A stretch of DNA of 64,000 nt from Suilimivivens sp964614185. Lineage in GTDB: Bacteria > Bacillota > Clostridia > Lachnospirales > Lachnospiraceae. Under the pieces are notes generated by a model. That model saw only the letters and a program-made list of their open reading frames with translations, was not told the origin of the DNA and ran no database searches. The position numbers and the translations under genes were made by a program. The stretch lies in assembly GCA_964614185.1 (NCBI GenBank), contig CAZTKJ010000008.1:1-64000 (forward strand), written 5' to 3'. Of this stretch, positions 33,781 to 40,215 are shown in pieces. Positions within the stretch are counted from its first letter, which is position 1; each line of letters starts with the position of its first letter.

Positions 33781-35055
33781 TTATTTTACTGCTGCAAAGC
33801 CAAGTTCAAGATCTGCAATAATATCATCAATATGCTCCGTACCGATAGAAAGACGGATCGTATTGGGTTTGATTCCCTGATCCTCCAGTTCTTCTTCTGT
33901 CAACTGGGAATGAGTAGTGGTGGCCGGGTGGATCACAAGGCTCTTCACATCTGCCACATTGGCAAGCAGTGAAAAAATCTCCAGATTATCAATAAACTTA
34001 TGGGCTTCTTCCTGACCGCCCTTAATCTCAAAGGTAAAGATAGATGCTCCGCCATTAGGGAAGTACTTTTCATAAAGAGCATGATCCGGATGGTTTGGCA
34101 GTGAAGGATGATTCACATGCTCTACCTGAGGATGGCCTGCCAAAAACTCAACTACTTTCCTGGTATTTTCAACATGACGGTCCAGTCTTAAAGAAAGTGT
34201 TTCAACTCCCTGAAGCAGCAAAAACGCATTAAAGGGAGAAATAGCCGCACCTGTGTCACGCAGTAAAATAGCACGAATATATGTAACAAATGCGGCAGGA
34301 CCTGCTGCGTCCACAAAGGAAACTCCATGATAGCTGGGGTTCGCATCGGCAATAGCAGGATAGTTTTTCCAATCGAATTTACCGGAATCTACAATAATAC
34401 CTCCTAAAGTTGTTCCGTGACCGCCAATAAACTTGGTAGCAGAATGAACTACAATATCTGCGCCATGCTCAATGGGACGAATCAGATAAGGCGTTCCGAA
34501 TGTATTATCAATTACCAGCGGCAGACCATGTGCATGAGCAATTTGGGCAATAGCATCAATATCCGGGATATCGCTGTTGGGATTTCCCAAAGTTTCCAGA
34601 TAAATGGCCTTGGTATTAGGCTGAATGGCTGCTTCCACTTCCTGCAGATCATGAGCATTTACGAATGTGGCGGAAATCCCATACTGTGGCAGGGTATGAG
34701 CCAGCAGATTATAGCTGCCGCCGTATATTGTTTTTTGGGAAACAATATGTTCTCCGGCTTTCGCCAGCGCCAGAATAGTATATGTAATTGCTGCTGCACC
34801 GGAAGAAAGGGCAAGAGCTGCCACGCCGCCTTCCAACGCCGCTATTCTTTTTTCCAGGACATCCTGTGTAGAGTTGGTCAGACGTCCGTAAATATTACCG
34901 GCATCTGAAAGACCAAAGCGAGCCGCTGCATGAGCGGAATTTTTAAATACATAAGAAGTTGTCTGATAAATAGGTACTGCACGGGCATCTGTGGCCGGAT
35001 CCGGCTGTTCCTGTCCAACATGCAGCTGTAATGTCTCAAATTTATAATTGCTCAT
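33781..35055 (-). CDS. metY: O-acetylhomoserine aminocarboxypropyltransferase (homocysteine synthase)
   Basis: 424 residues, Cys/Met metabolism PLP family. It forms homocysteine from O-acetylhomoserine and sulfide. The PLP lysine is K208 in VVHSATKFIGGHGT; YETLQ-like opening FETLQLHVGQEQPDPATDAR and the QTTSYVFKNS segment mark the O-acetylhomoserine branch, and the length is longer than cystathionine synthases, as expected. A consensus promoter at 35092-35120 overlaps an inverted repeat shared with the isc locus. Confidence 0.94.
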   Translation of the reverse strand: MSNYKFETLQLHVGQEQPDPATDARAVPIYQTTSYVFKNSAHAAARFGLSDAGNIYGRLTNSTQDVLEKRIAALEGGVAALALSSGAAAITYTILALAKAGEHIVSQKTIYGGSYNLLAHTLPQYGISATFVNAHDLQEVEAAIQPNTKAIYLETLGNPNSDIPDIDAIAQIAHAHGLPLVIDNTFGTPYLIRPIEHGADIVVHSATKFIGGHGTTLGGIIVDSGKFDWKNYPAIADANPSYHGVSFVDAAGPAAFVTYIRAILLRDTGAAISPFNAFLLLQGVETLSLRLDRHVENTRKVVEFLAGHPQVEHVNHPSLPNHPDHALYEKYFPNGGASIFTFEIKGGQEEAHKFIDNLEIFSLLANVADVKSLVIHPATTTHSQLTEEELEDQGIKPNTIRLSIGTEHIDDIIADLELGFAAVK

Positions 35056-35091
35056 TATTTTGTCCTCTTTTCGTTTGATTTTGATGTTGTT

Positions 35092-35120
35092 ATATTACAC
35101 CCATATACCTACTATGTCAA
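35092..35120 (-). promoter_or_regulatory. metY-cysK promoter overlapping an Rrf2-type operator
   Basis: On the minus strand TTGACA (35120-35115), 17 bases, TAATAT (35097-35092). The -35 box lies inside ACCTATTGACATAGTAGGT, an inverted repeat with CCTA/TAGG half-sites (35107-35125). The same CCTATTGAC sequence is in the nifS promoter, which points to a shared Rrf2 regulator of the CymR or IscR kind. Confidence 0.75.
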
Positions 35121-35132
35121 TAGGTTTATTAT

Positions 35133-35513
35133 TTATTTTGATCCTCTTTTTTTATAATAGTCCTCAACTGCCGCTTTTATAGCCTCTTCTGCCAGTACAG
35201 AACAGTGCAGCTTATGAGCAGGCAGACCGTCAAGGGCCTCCGCCACCGCCTTATTGGTGATCTGAAGCACCTCAGAAAGAGGTTTTCCCTTAATCAGCTC
35301 TGTTGCCATAGAACTGGATGCAATAGCCGATCCACAGCCGAAAGTTTCATACTTAACATCTGTTACGGTGTCATTATCTATTTTTAAATAAATTTTCATA
35401 ATATCTCCGCAAACGGCATTTCCTACTTCCCCTATACCGTCTGCATTTTCAATTGTTCCCACATTACGAGGATTGCGAAAATGATCCATTACTTTTTCAC
35501 TATATAAAGCCAT
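35133..35513 (-). CDS. nifU: Iron-sulfur cluster assembly scaffold (NifU/IscU-like)
   Basis: 126 residues, the short NifU N-terminal domain form of Clostridia. Three cluster-binding cysteines are visible: C35 in GNAVCGDIMK, one in ETFGCGSAIASSS and one in KLHCSVLAEEAI. It receives sulfur from NifS, encoded immediately upstream with a 14-base overlap, and builds [2Fe-2S]/[4Fe-4S] clusters. There are 77 bases to metY. Confidence 0.94.
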   Translation of the reverse strand: MALYSEKVMDHFRNPRNVGTIENADGIGEVGNAVCGDIMKIYLKIDNDTVTDVKYETFGCGSAIASSSMATELIKGKPLSEVLQITNKAVAEALDGLPAHKLHCSVLAEEAIKAAVEDYYKKRGSK

Positions 35514-36714
35514 ATTTTTTCTCCTTATTTTCTAATATAAATGCCTTTTTTCCACTCACTTTATCCCTCCACAAGGGAGACATATTCCTTAAATACTCTA
35601 CCGCTTCCGGCACTGCTTTTAAAATCCGATCTGCCTCTTCCTCTGTATTGTCTGCACAAAGAGATAATCTTAAGGATCCATGTGCCACCTCATGAGGTCT
35701 GCCCACAGCAAGCAAAACATGACTTGGATCAAGTGATCCGGAGGTACAGGCGGAACCGGATGAGGCACAGATTCCTTTGTCATCCAACAAAAGCAGCAGG
35801 CTTTCTCCTTCAATTCCTTCAAAACAAAAGCTCACATTTCCCGGCAGACGGTTTTCCAAATCTCCGTTGCATATGCTATAGGGAATTTGCGAAAGACCTT
35901 CGATCAGTTTTGTGCGGAGCTTTAAAAGTTTCTCCTCATTCTCCTTCATGTGACAACAGGCTTCTTCCAATGCTGCCGCCATACTCATGATTGCAGGCAC
36001 ATTTTCCGTACCGGCGCGCTTTCCGCGTTCCTGGGCGCCTCCTTCAATAATACTGGTTAAAGGGATTCCTCTTCCGGCATACAGAACTCCGATTCCCTTG
36101 GGGCCATGGAATTTATGAGCTGAGAGAGAAAGCATGTCAATCTTCTGTGCGTGAACATCAATGGGCAGATGTCCTGCCGCCTGTACCCCATCTGTATGAA
36201 ATGGAACTTTTTTCTCACGGCAGATGGCAGCAATCTCTGTGATAGGCATAACGGAACCAATTTCATTATTGGCATACATGATTGTTACAAGACATGTATC
36301 CTCACGGATTGCTTCTGCAACCTGCTCCGGATAAATCATCCCATTTGCATGAACATCCAGTAATTCTACTTCAAATCCTTCCTTCTTTAATTTTTCTAAT
36401 GTATGCAGTACGGCATGATGCTCAAAGGCAGAAGAAATAATATGTTTTTTATTCTTTTTTTCTCCCCTTCTGGCTGCAGAAATAATGGCCTGATTATCTG
36501 CTTCACTGCCTCCGGAAGTAAAGTAAATTTCCTCCGGAAATGCTCCAATACAGGCTGCAATTCTCTCTCTTGCAGACCACAATGCTTCTGCTGCTTTCTG
36601 TCCTGTCTCATAAAGACTGGAAGGATTGCCAAAAACTTCTTCCATATAAAGCATCATTGTGTCGATTGCAGTCCTGCTCATCCTTGTAGTTGCTGCATTA
36701 TCGGCATATATCAT
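35500..36714 (-). CDS. nifS: Cysteine desulfurase (NifS/IscS)
   Basis: 404 residues, class V aminotransferase fold. It takes sulfur from cysteine for Fe-S clusters and other uses. The PLP lysine is in LSLSAHKFHGPKGIGV and the persulfide cysteine in GICASSGSACTSGSLDPSHV, the group I (IscS/NifS) loop. The C-terminal ~25 residues past the conserved end are extra and basic. First gene of nifS-nifU; its probable promoter is about 350 bases upstream, beyond a palindromic element. Confidence 0.95.
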   Translation of the reverse strand: MIYADNAATTRMSRTAIDTMMLYMEEVFGNPSSLYETGQKAAEALWSARERIAACIGAFPEEIYFTSGGSEADNQAIISAARRGEKKNKKHIISSAFEHHAVLHTLEKLKKEGFEVELLDVHANGMIYPEQVAEAIREDTCLVTIMYANNEIGSVMPITEIAAICREKKVPFHTDGVQAAGHLPIDVHAQKIDMLSLSAHKFHGPKGIGVLYAGRGIPLTSIIEGGAQERGKRAGTENVPAIMSMAAALEEACCHMKENEEKLLKLRTKLIEGLSQIPYSICNGDLENRLPGNVSFCFEGIEGESLLLLLDDKGICASSGSACTSGSLDPSHVLLAVGRPHEVAHGSLRLSLCADNTEEEADRILKAVPEAVEYLRNMSPLWRDKVSGKKAFILENKEKKYGFI

Positions 36715-36789
36715 AATATAATCTTCCTTTCCATATTCTTTCTTTGTAGGATTCGGAAGTCAAATGTCCTGTATTCAAATTGATACTGT

Positions 36790-36944
36790 CAGATTGAACA
36801 AAAGAATTCATGCGCACTCCATTGCACGAACCATTCCGCCAAACCTCCTAAAACGAAAATCGTGTTTAGCAAAGGCTTCCACGATTTTTGAGTTTTGGCT
36901 GCATCGTGCAAAAGTCGTTTGCCTAAATTCTTTTGTTCAATCTG
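36790..36944. repeat. Nested palindromic element (MITE-like) in the nifS leader
   Basis: Terminal arms of 19 bp are perfect inverted copies: 36790-36808 (begins CAGATTGAACAAAAG) and 36926-36944. Inside are further nested pairs: TTGCACGA 36822-36829 with TCGTGCAA 36904-36911, GCCAAA 36838-36843 with TTTGGC 36894-36899, and AAAATCGTG 36856-36864 with CACGATTTT 36880-36888. The whole unit folds into one long branched hairpin. It holds an open frame on the minus strand (36789-37085) that I regard as a by-product. A non-autonomous mobile element or a large structured RNA are the two readings. Confidence 0.75.
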
Positions 36945-37065
36945 CCATGCAACAGTTCCAGTCAGGACTTTTGACACCCTAATCCCGTTAGATGATTGAA
37001 AAACCTTAATTTTCGTAGGCTGAATTAGAGTTTTACAATCGCCTGTTTTATGTTTGTGCAGGATT

Positions 37066-37094
37066 ATTATATTCTTTATAACCAATTAAGTCAA
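37066..37094 (-). promoter_or_regulatory. Promoter toward nifS with Rrf2-type operator
   Basis: On the minus strand TTGACT (37094-37089), 17 bases, TATAAT (37071-37066). AACCTATTGACTTAATTGGTT around the -35 box has the same half-site as the metY promoter. Transcription would give a leader of about 345 bases containing the palindromic element. The stretch 36957-37060 between them shows nothing else I can name. Confidence 0.7.
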
Positions 37095-37114
37095 TAGGTT
37101 TATAGGGTTTTGTC

Positions 37115-37144
37115 TTGATAAAACCTATTACCCTGTGATATAAT
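37115..37144 (+). promoter_or_regulatory. Autoregulated promoter of the Rrf2 regulator
   Basis: TTGATA (37115-37120), 18 bases, TATAAT (37139-37144). AAACCTATTACC and AATAGGTTATA flank the -10 box, and another AATAGGTTTAT lies at 37093-37103, so the same operator half-sites appear here. Confidence 0.7.
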
Positions 37145-37173
37145 AGGTTATATTGGAAAGAGAGGTAAACCGT

Positions 37174-37572
37174 ATGATTTCTACAAAAGGCAGATACGCT
37201 TTACGTGTAATGATAGATCTGGCACAACAGGAGCCCAACACTTATATTCCCTTAGAGGAAATAGCTCTTCGGCAAGGGATTTCAAAAAAATATCTTGAAA
37301 TCATATTAAAGACACTTGTGCAGAATAAACTCCTAAAAGGACTACGGGGTAAGGGAGGCGGCTATCAACTGACCAGAACGCCTGCTGAATATACCGTAGG
37401 AGAAATTCTGGAACTGGCTGAAGGCTCACTGGCTCCGGTTGCCTGCCTCCAAAAAAATGCCGAACCCTGTGAAAGGAAACAGCAGTGCAGTACCCTTTCC
37501 ATGTGGAAGCGGTTCGACCAAATGGTGCATGACTTCTTTTTTAATATCACCCTTGAAGATTTTCTGGCATAA
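37174..37572 (+). CDS. Rrf2-family transcriptional regulator (IscR/CymR-like)
   Basis: 132 residues from MISTKGRYALRVMIDLAQ at 37174 (AGAGAGG upstream; the longer frame from 37153 runs into the ribosome site). A winged-helix DNA-binding domain covers residues 1-65, with ISKKYLEIILKTLVQ as recognition region. Three cysteines, C91, C99 and C105, are spaced much as the cluster ligands of IscR, so it may sense Fe-S status. It is divergent from nifS and its operator-like repeats also precede metY-cysK, so it may tie cysteine synthesis to cluster assembly. IscR or CymR identity is not settled. Confidence 0.9.
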   Translation: MISTKGRYALRVMIDLAQQEPNTYIPLEEIALRQGISKKYLEIILKTLVQNKLLKGLRGKGGGYQLTRTPAEYTVGEILELAEGSLAPVACLQKNAEPCERKQQCSTLSMWKRFDQMVHDFFFNITLEDFLA

Positions 37573-37622
37573 ATTATCACCGTTTCTAATAATATAGTAA
37601 AAAGAATGTAACGGTGATATTC

Positions 37623-38108
37623 ATGAGTTCCAAAACAAAAATTGTTGTACTCCATCTGAAAGAATTAATATATACGGGAATCTTCGTATTGTTCGGCATT
37701 CTATTCATTATTATGCTGATTATCATGTTCGTACCTAAAGACAAAAAAGAAGAAATATCGGTAGAAACGCCTACCGCAACTTATGTACCCGGTATCTATA
37801 CCACTTCGCTGATCATCAACGATAATGTGGTGGATGTGGAAGTAACCGTAGATGAAACGAATATCAACGATATCCGTATCGTCAATCTGGATGAAGCAGT
37901 AACTACCATGTTTCCCCTCTTAGAGCCTGCTTTCGATGACCTGGCCAACCAGATCACTTCCAGCCAGTCTCTTGAGAATATTACTTATTCAGATGACAAT
38001 AAATATACTTCCATGGTCCTTTTCAATGCCATCAAGGCATCCCTTGAAAAGGCTGCGGTTCCTACTGTTTCGCCTGATGCCACACCTTCAGTTTCACCCG
38101 GTTTATAA
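37623..38108 (+). CDS. Membrane-anchored protein with FMN-binding-like domain
   Basis: 161 residues from MSSKTKIVVLHLKELIYTG. One N-terminal membrane helix (about 16-38) is followed by an outside domain of about 95 residues (PGIYTTSLIINDNVVDVEV, ITSSQSLENITY, SMVLFNAIKASLEKA) that resembles the FMN_bind fold. The SGAT(S/T) threonine signature that carries covalent FMN is missing (TYSDDNKYTS in its place), so flavin attachment is doubtful. It ends in a Pro/Ser/Thr tail. It lies 50 bases after the Rrf2 regulator and before a strong terminator, so the two form an operon. Function unknown. Confidence 0.75.
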   Translation: MSSKTKIVVLHLKELIYTGIFVLFGILFIIMLIIMFVPKDKKEEISVETPTATYVPGIYTTSLIINDNVVDVEVTVDETNINDIRIVNLDEAVTTMFPLLEPAFDDLANQITSSQSLENITYSDDNKYTSMVLFNAIKASLEKAAVPTVSPDATPSVSPGL

Positions 38109-38134
38109 TAACTTGTGATTCTATTGAATAATCA

Positions 38135-38182
38135 CAACCCGCTTATAAGATTCCATGTGTTTTGAATCCTATAAGCGGGTTG
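38135..38182. terminator. Bidirectional terminator
   Basis: CAACCCGCTTATA (38135-38147) pairs with TATAAGCGGGTTG (38170-38182), continued by GATTC/GAATC. It separates the convergent genes at 37623-38108 and 38202-38744 and marks the left edge of the accessory island. Confidence 0.85.
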
Positions 38183-38201
38183 TTGTCTCTCTCCCACAAC
38201 A

Positions 38202-38744
38202 TTATTTGAGCATAAAATCCGCCCACTCACCTTTGTAATCGCATAGATGCCGGTTGAAATAAAGCAGTTTTTCAATATACTCTTGTTTGCGCAATTCAAC
38301 CGTCTCCGAACAATTCTCAATTCCAAGCCTGTATATAATGGATGTAAGGTCATAGATCGGATAACCTATGGCATGTCCTGCGGTGTGAACAACTGCACAG
38401 GCCTGACCTATTGCATGACATATAGCAATATCTTCTTTACAGTCAATTTCTTTTGCAAAGGCATGACAATCCAAAATCTTTCGCTGTGCCAGCCTCATTT
38501 TGATTTTTCCTGCCGCCCAATCCCCGGCAGCGTTCAATGCTTCTTTCGGTCTCTTTTCTTCAGGATATTTTTCTTCAAGTCTGGCAATAGAACCGGCAGC
38601 AAGGTCAAATGCCCATAATGCCATAACCCTATGATCCTGATTCTGAAAAAGGAAAATCAAATCCTGCAAATACTCGGAGTCCCTGGTAAATAAAATCTGA
38701 TTTTTCTTTTTGAGTTTTATACTTACTTCCTCAATCCAATTCAT
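38202..38744 (-). CDS. Imm5-like putative immunity protein
   Basis: 180 residues, mostly helical. The central pattern ALWAFDLAAGSIARLEEKYP, RPKEALNAAGDWAAGKIKM and ACAVVHTAGHAIGYPIYDL matches by eye the Imm5-like domain of polymorphic toxin immunity proteins. No toxin gene is next to it, so it may be a lone immunity gene kept to resist toxins from neighbours, or may have another role. AAGGTG precedes the ATG. It ends 19 bases from a terminator. Confidence 0.68.
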   Translation of the reverse strand: MNWIEEVSIKLKKKNQILFTRDSEYLQDLIFLFQNQDHRVMALWAFDLAAGSIARLEEKYPEEKRPKEALNAAGDWAAGKIKMRLAQRKILDCHAFAKEIDCKEDIAICHAIGQACAVVHTAGHAIGYPIYDLTSIIYRLGIENCSETVELRKQEYIEKLLYFNRHLCDYKGEWADFMLK

Positions 38745-38769
38745 TTTGCACCTTATCCGGATGTCGAAT

Positions 38770-39012
38770 TTATGACACTAATTTCCCCAAATTATACAGT
38801 TCATCCGGACATATATCCTGTCCGTCAGGCCACACAACAGTATATCCATCTGTAGCAACACGTTTAAAATATTCAAAAGAACGCAATTGCCCATACCATT
38901 CACCTTTTATATATGGCTCGACGTCAAAGCTCTTTTTTTCACCATTATCAAATACAACCAATATTTGGTATGCACAGATTACTTCTACTTGAATTGCAGT
39001 TGGTCTTAACAT
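38770..39012 (-). CDS. DUF2442 domain protein (pair partner of DUF4160)
   Basis: 80 residues: LRPTAIQVEVICAYQILVVF, NGEKKSFDVEPYIKG and VVWPDGQDICPDELY are the DUF2442 pattern. The GGGGGTG ribosome site is strong. It follows a DUF4160 gene by 17 bases. Such DUF4160/DUF2442 pairs are widespread on mobile and accessory DNA and are suspected toxin-antitoxin or conflict modules; the biochemistry is not established to my knowledge. Confidence 0.85.
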   Translation of the reverse strand: MLRPTAIQVEVICAYQILVVFDNGEKKSFDVEPYIKGEWYGQLRSFEYFKRVATDGYTVVWPDGQDICPDELYNLGKLVS

Positions 39013-39029
39013 AATGACACCCCCATTAT

Positions 39030-39296
39030 TTAACGCAACGGATCAATTTTAAAATAACCATCTCCATTACTCAAGAGTTTCCAGTTTGCCTGTAATTCAT
39101 CTTCGTGAATTGTCATCCATGCCAACAGAAGCTTCATTTGCTTATTGGGAAAGTTCCCTTCTAAAATTTCACCATCTATCCCTACCACAATTTCATTATC
39201 GCCATATAAAGCATGAACATGTGGTTTGCTATGTTTCCCACCTTTTTCACTTTGCATTCGTACAATAATTCCAAAAAACATGGATAATGCAGGCAC
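39030..39296 (-). CDS. DUF4160 domain protein (pair partner of DUF2442)
   Basis: 88 residues starting at a GTG with GGAGGTG upstream. SMFFGIIVRMQ, KHSKPHVHALYGDNE and LLLAWMTIHEDELQANWKL are the DUF4160 signature; the conserved His residues in KPHVHA could be catalytic or metal-binding. First gene of the pair. Suspected toxin partner by analogy, not proven. Confidence 0.87.
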   Translation of the reverse strand: MPALSMFFGIIVRMQSEKGGKHSKPHVHALYGDNEIVVGIDGEILEGNFPNKQMKLLLAWMTIHEDELQANWKLLSNGDGYFKIDPLR

Positions 39297-39403
39297 TTAA
39301 GCACCTCCATTCAAAATATCATTTACTACATATAATCCACTATAATTCTCAATTTTTATGTTATTAGGATACCATAAAAAGCTGGACCTATAAAGAAATT
39401 TTT

Positions 39404-39808
39404 CTATGCTAGATTCTTTAACATAATAATTTCCAGAGGTTCTCCCGGTAATAATAGTGAGCCGCAATCAATATAGCCATTTTTCCGGTAGAAAAATTGT
39501 GCCATTTCAGAAGATAGCGTTGAAATCAGCACGGTTTTGTAATCAAGTTTTAGCATTTCCTTTTCCCAATGACTGACTAATTGTCTGCCATATCCATTCC
39601 CCCTGTATTCCTCTAAAATATATAACATATTCATGAAAGGCAGATTATCCCAAAACAAATTAAACCTTAGCCAGCCTACGAAATCATCTTTGTGAAACAT
39701 AACTAAAACACGCTTTGCTTCTATACTGTTTTCCAATTCCTTTGGACTGATATGTTTATCTGCATTTTTTAATATTTCCAAATCATTCTCATTAGCATAT
39801 CTAATCAT
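39404..39808 (-). CDS. GNAT family N-acetyltransferase
   Basis: 134 residues from MIRYANENDLEILKNADKHI; a longer frame to 39877 lacks a start region match and overlaps the upstream gene. The acetyl-CoA loop is YILEEYRGNGYGRQLVSHW, and the C-terminus has the usual FYRKNGYIDCGSLLLPG. Substrate unknown. It is the last gene of the transcript that begins with the SMEK gene, with 50 bases before it. Confidence 0.82.
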   Translation of the reverse strand: MIRYANENDLEILKNADKHISPKELENSIEAKRVLVMFHKDDFVGWLRFNLFWDNLPFMNMLYILEEYRGNGYGRQLVSHWEKEMLKLDYKTVLISTLSSEMAQFFYRKNGYIDCGSLLLPGEPLEIIMLKNLA

Positions 39809-39858
39809 AGTGCACCTTCTTCCTGCTATTTTAAAGAAACAGGCAGCCTTCTTGATCC

Positions 39859-40164
39859 CTATTTGTGTACAACCCACTTTCCTTTTTTCGTTGGACCTAC
39901 ATGTTCAATCATTCCGGCTTTTTTCATTTTATTGATATGGTATCTCACTCCACCAATTGATAGTTCCAGTCTTTCAGCAATTTCTCTTACTGCTATCTCT
40001 AGCTTCATTTCTAATATGTCAATAATTCTACTATAGATTTCTTTGTTAGTTTCTTTAATTTCTTTGTTAGTTTCTTTGTTAGTTTCTTCGATTTCTTTGC
40101 TAGTTTTTTCAATTTCTTTGTTAGTTTCTTCCGGTCCCACTTGCAATTTTGCAACATTACCCAT
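39859..40164 (-). CDS. Winged-helix protein with ETNKEI repeats, possible remnant of an AlbA-type ATPase
   Basis: About 101 residues from the ATG at 40164 (AGGA seven bases upstream; a TTG at 40200 is possible). The first part is a charged repeat, variants of ETNKEI encoded by imperfect DNA repeats at 40036-40128. The rest is a winged helix (LEIAVREIAERLELSIGGVR, HINKMKKAGMIEHVGPTKKG). This repeat plus winged-helix end is what closes many divergent-AAA/AlbA_2 (Schlafen-like) ATP-binding proteins, so it may be the surviving tail of one, or a small regulator of the ABC-3C operon it follows. Confidence 0.6.
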   Translation of the reverse strand: MGNVAKLQVGPEETNKEIEKTSKEIEETNKETNKEIKETNKEIYSRIIDILEMKLEIAVREIAERLELSIGGVRYHINKMKKAGMIEHVGPTKKGKWVVHK

Positions 40165-40215
40165 AAGTAATCCTATTTTAAAAATATTATTATCTATCAA
40201 AAATTAGGAAAGTAT

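Noticed and set aside
33000..35132. A SAM riboswitch (S-box) before metY
   Set aside because: Only about 77 bases separate metY from nifU and they hold a promoter with an inverted repeat; there is no room or motif for an S-box.
36789..37085. A 98-residue open frame on the minus strand between nifS and the Rrf2 gene
   Set aside because: It lies over the nested palindromic element and the nifS promoter, has no good ribosome site, and its codons are explained by the inverted repeats. I treat it as a spurious frame.
40036..40128. Short repeated units that at first look like a small CRISPR or minisatellite
   Set aside because: The repeats are in frame and encode ETNKEI variants of a protein; there are no unique spacers.
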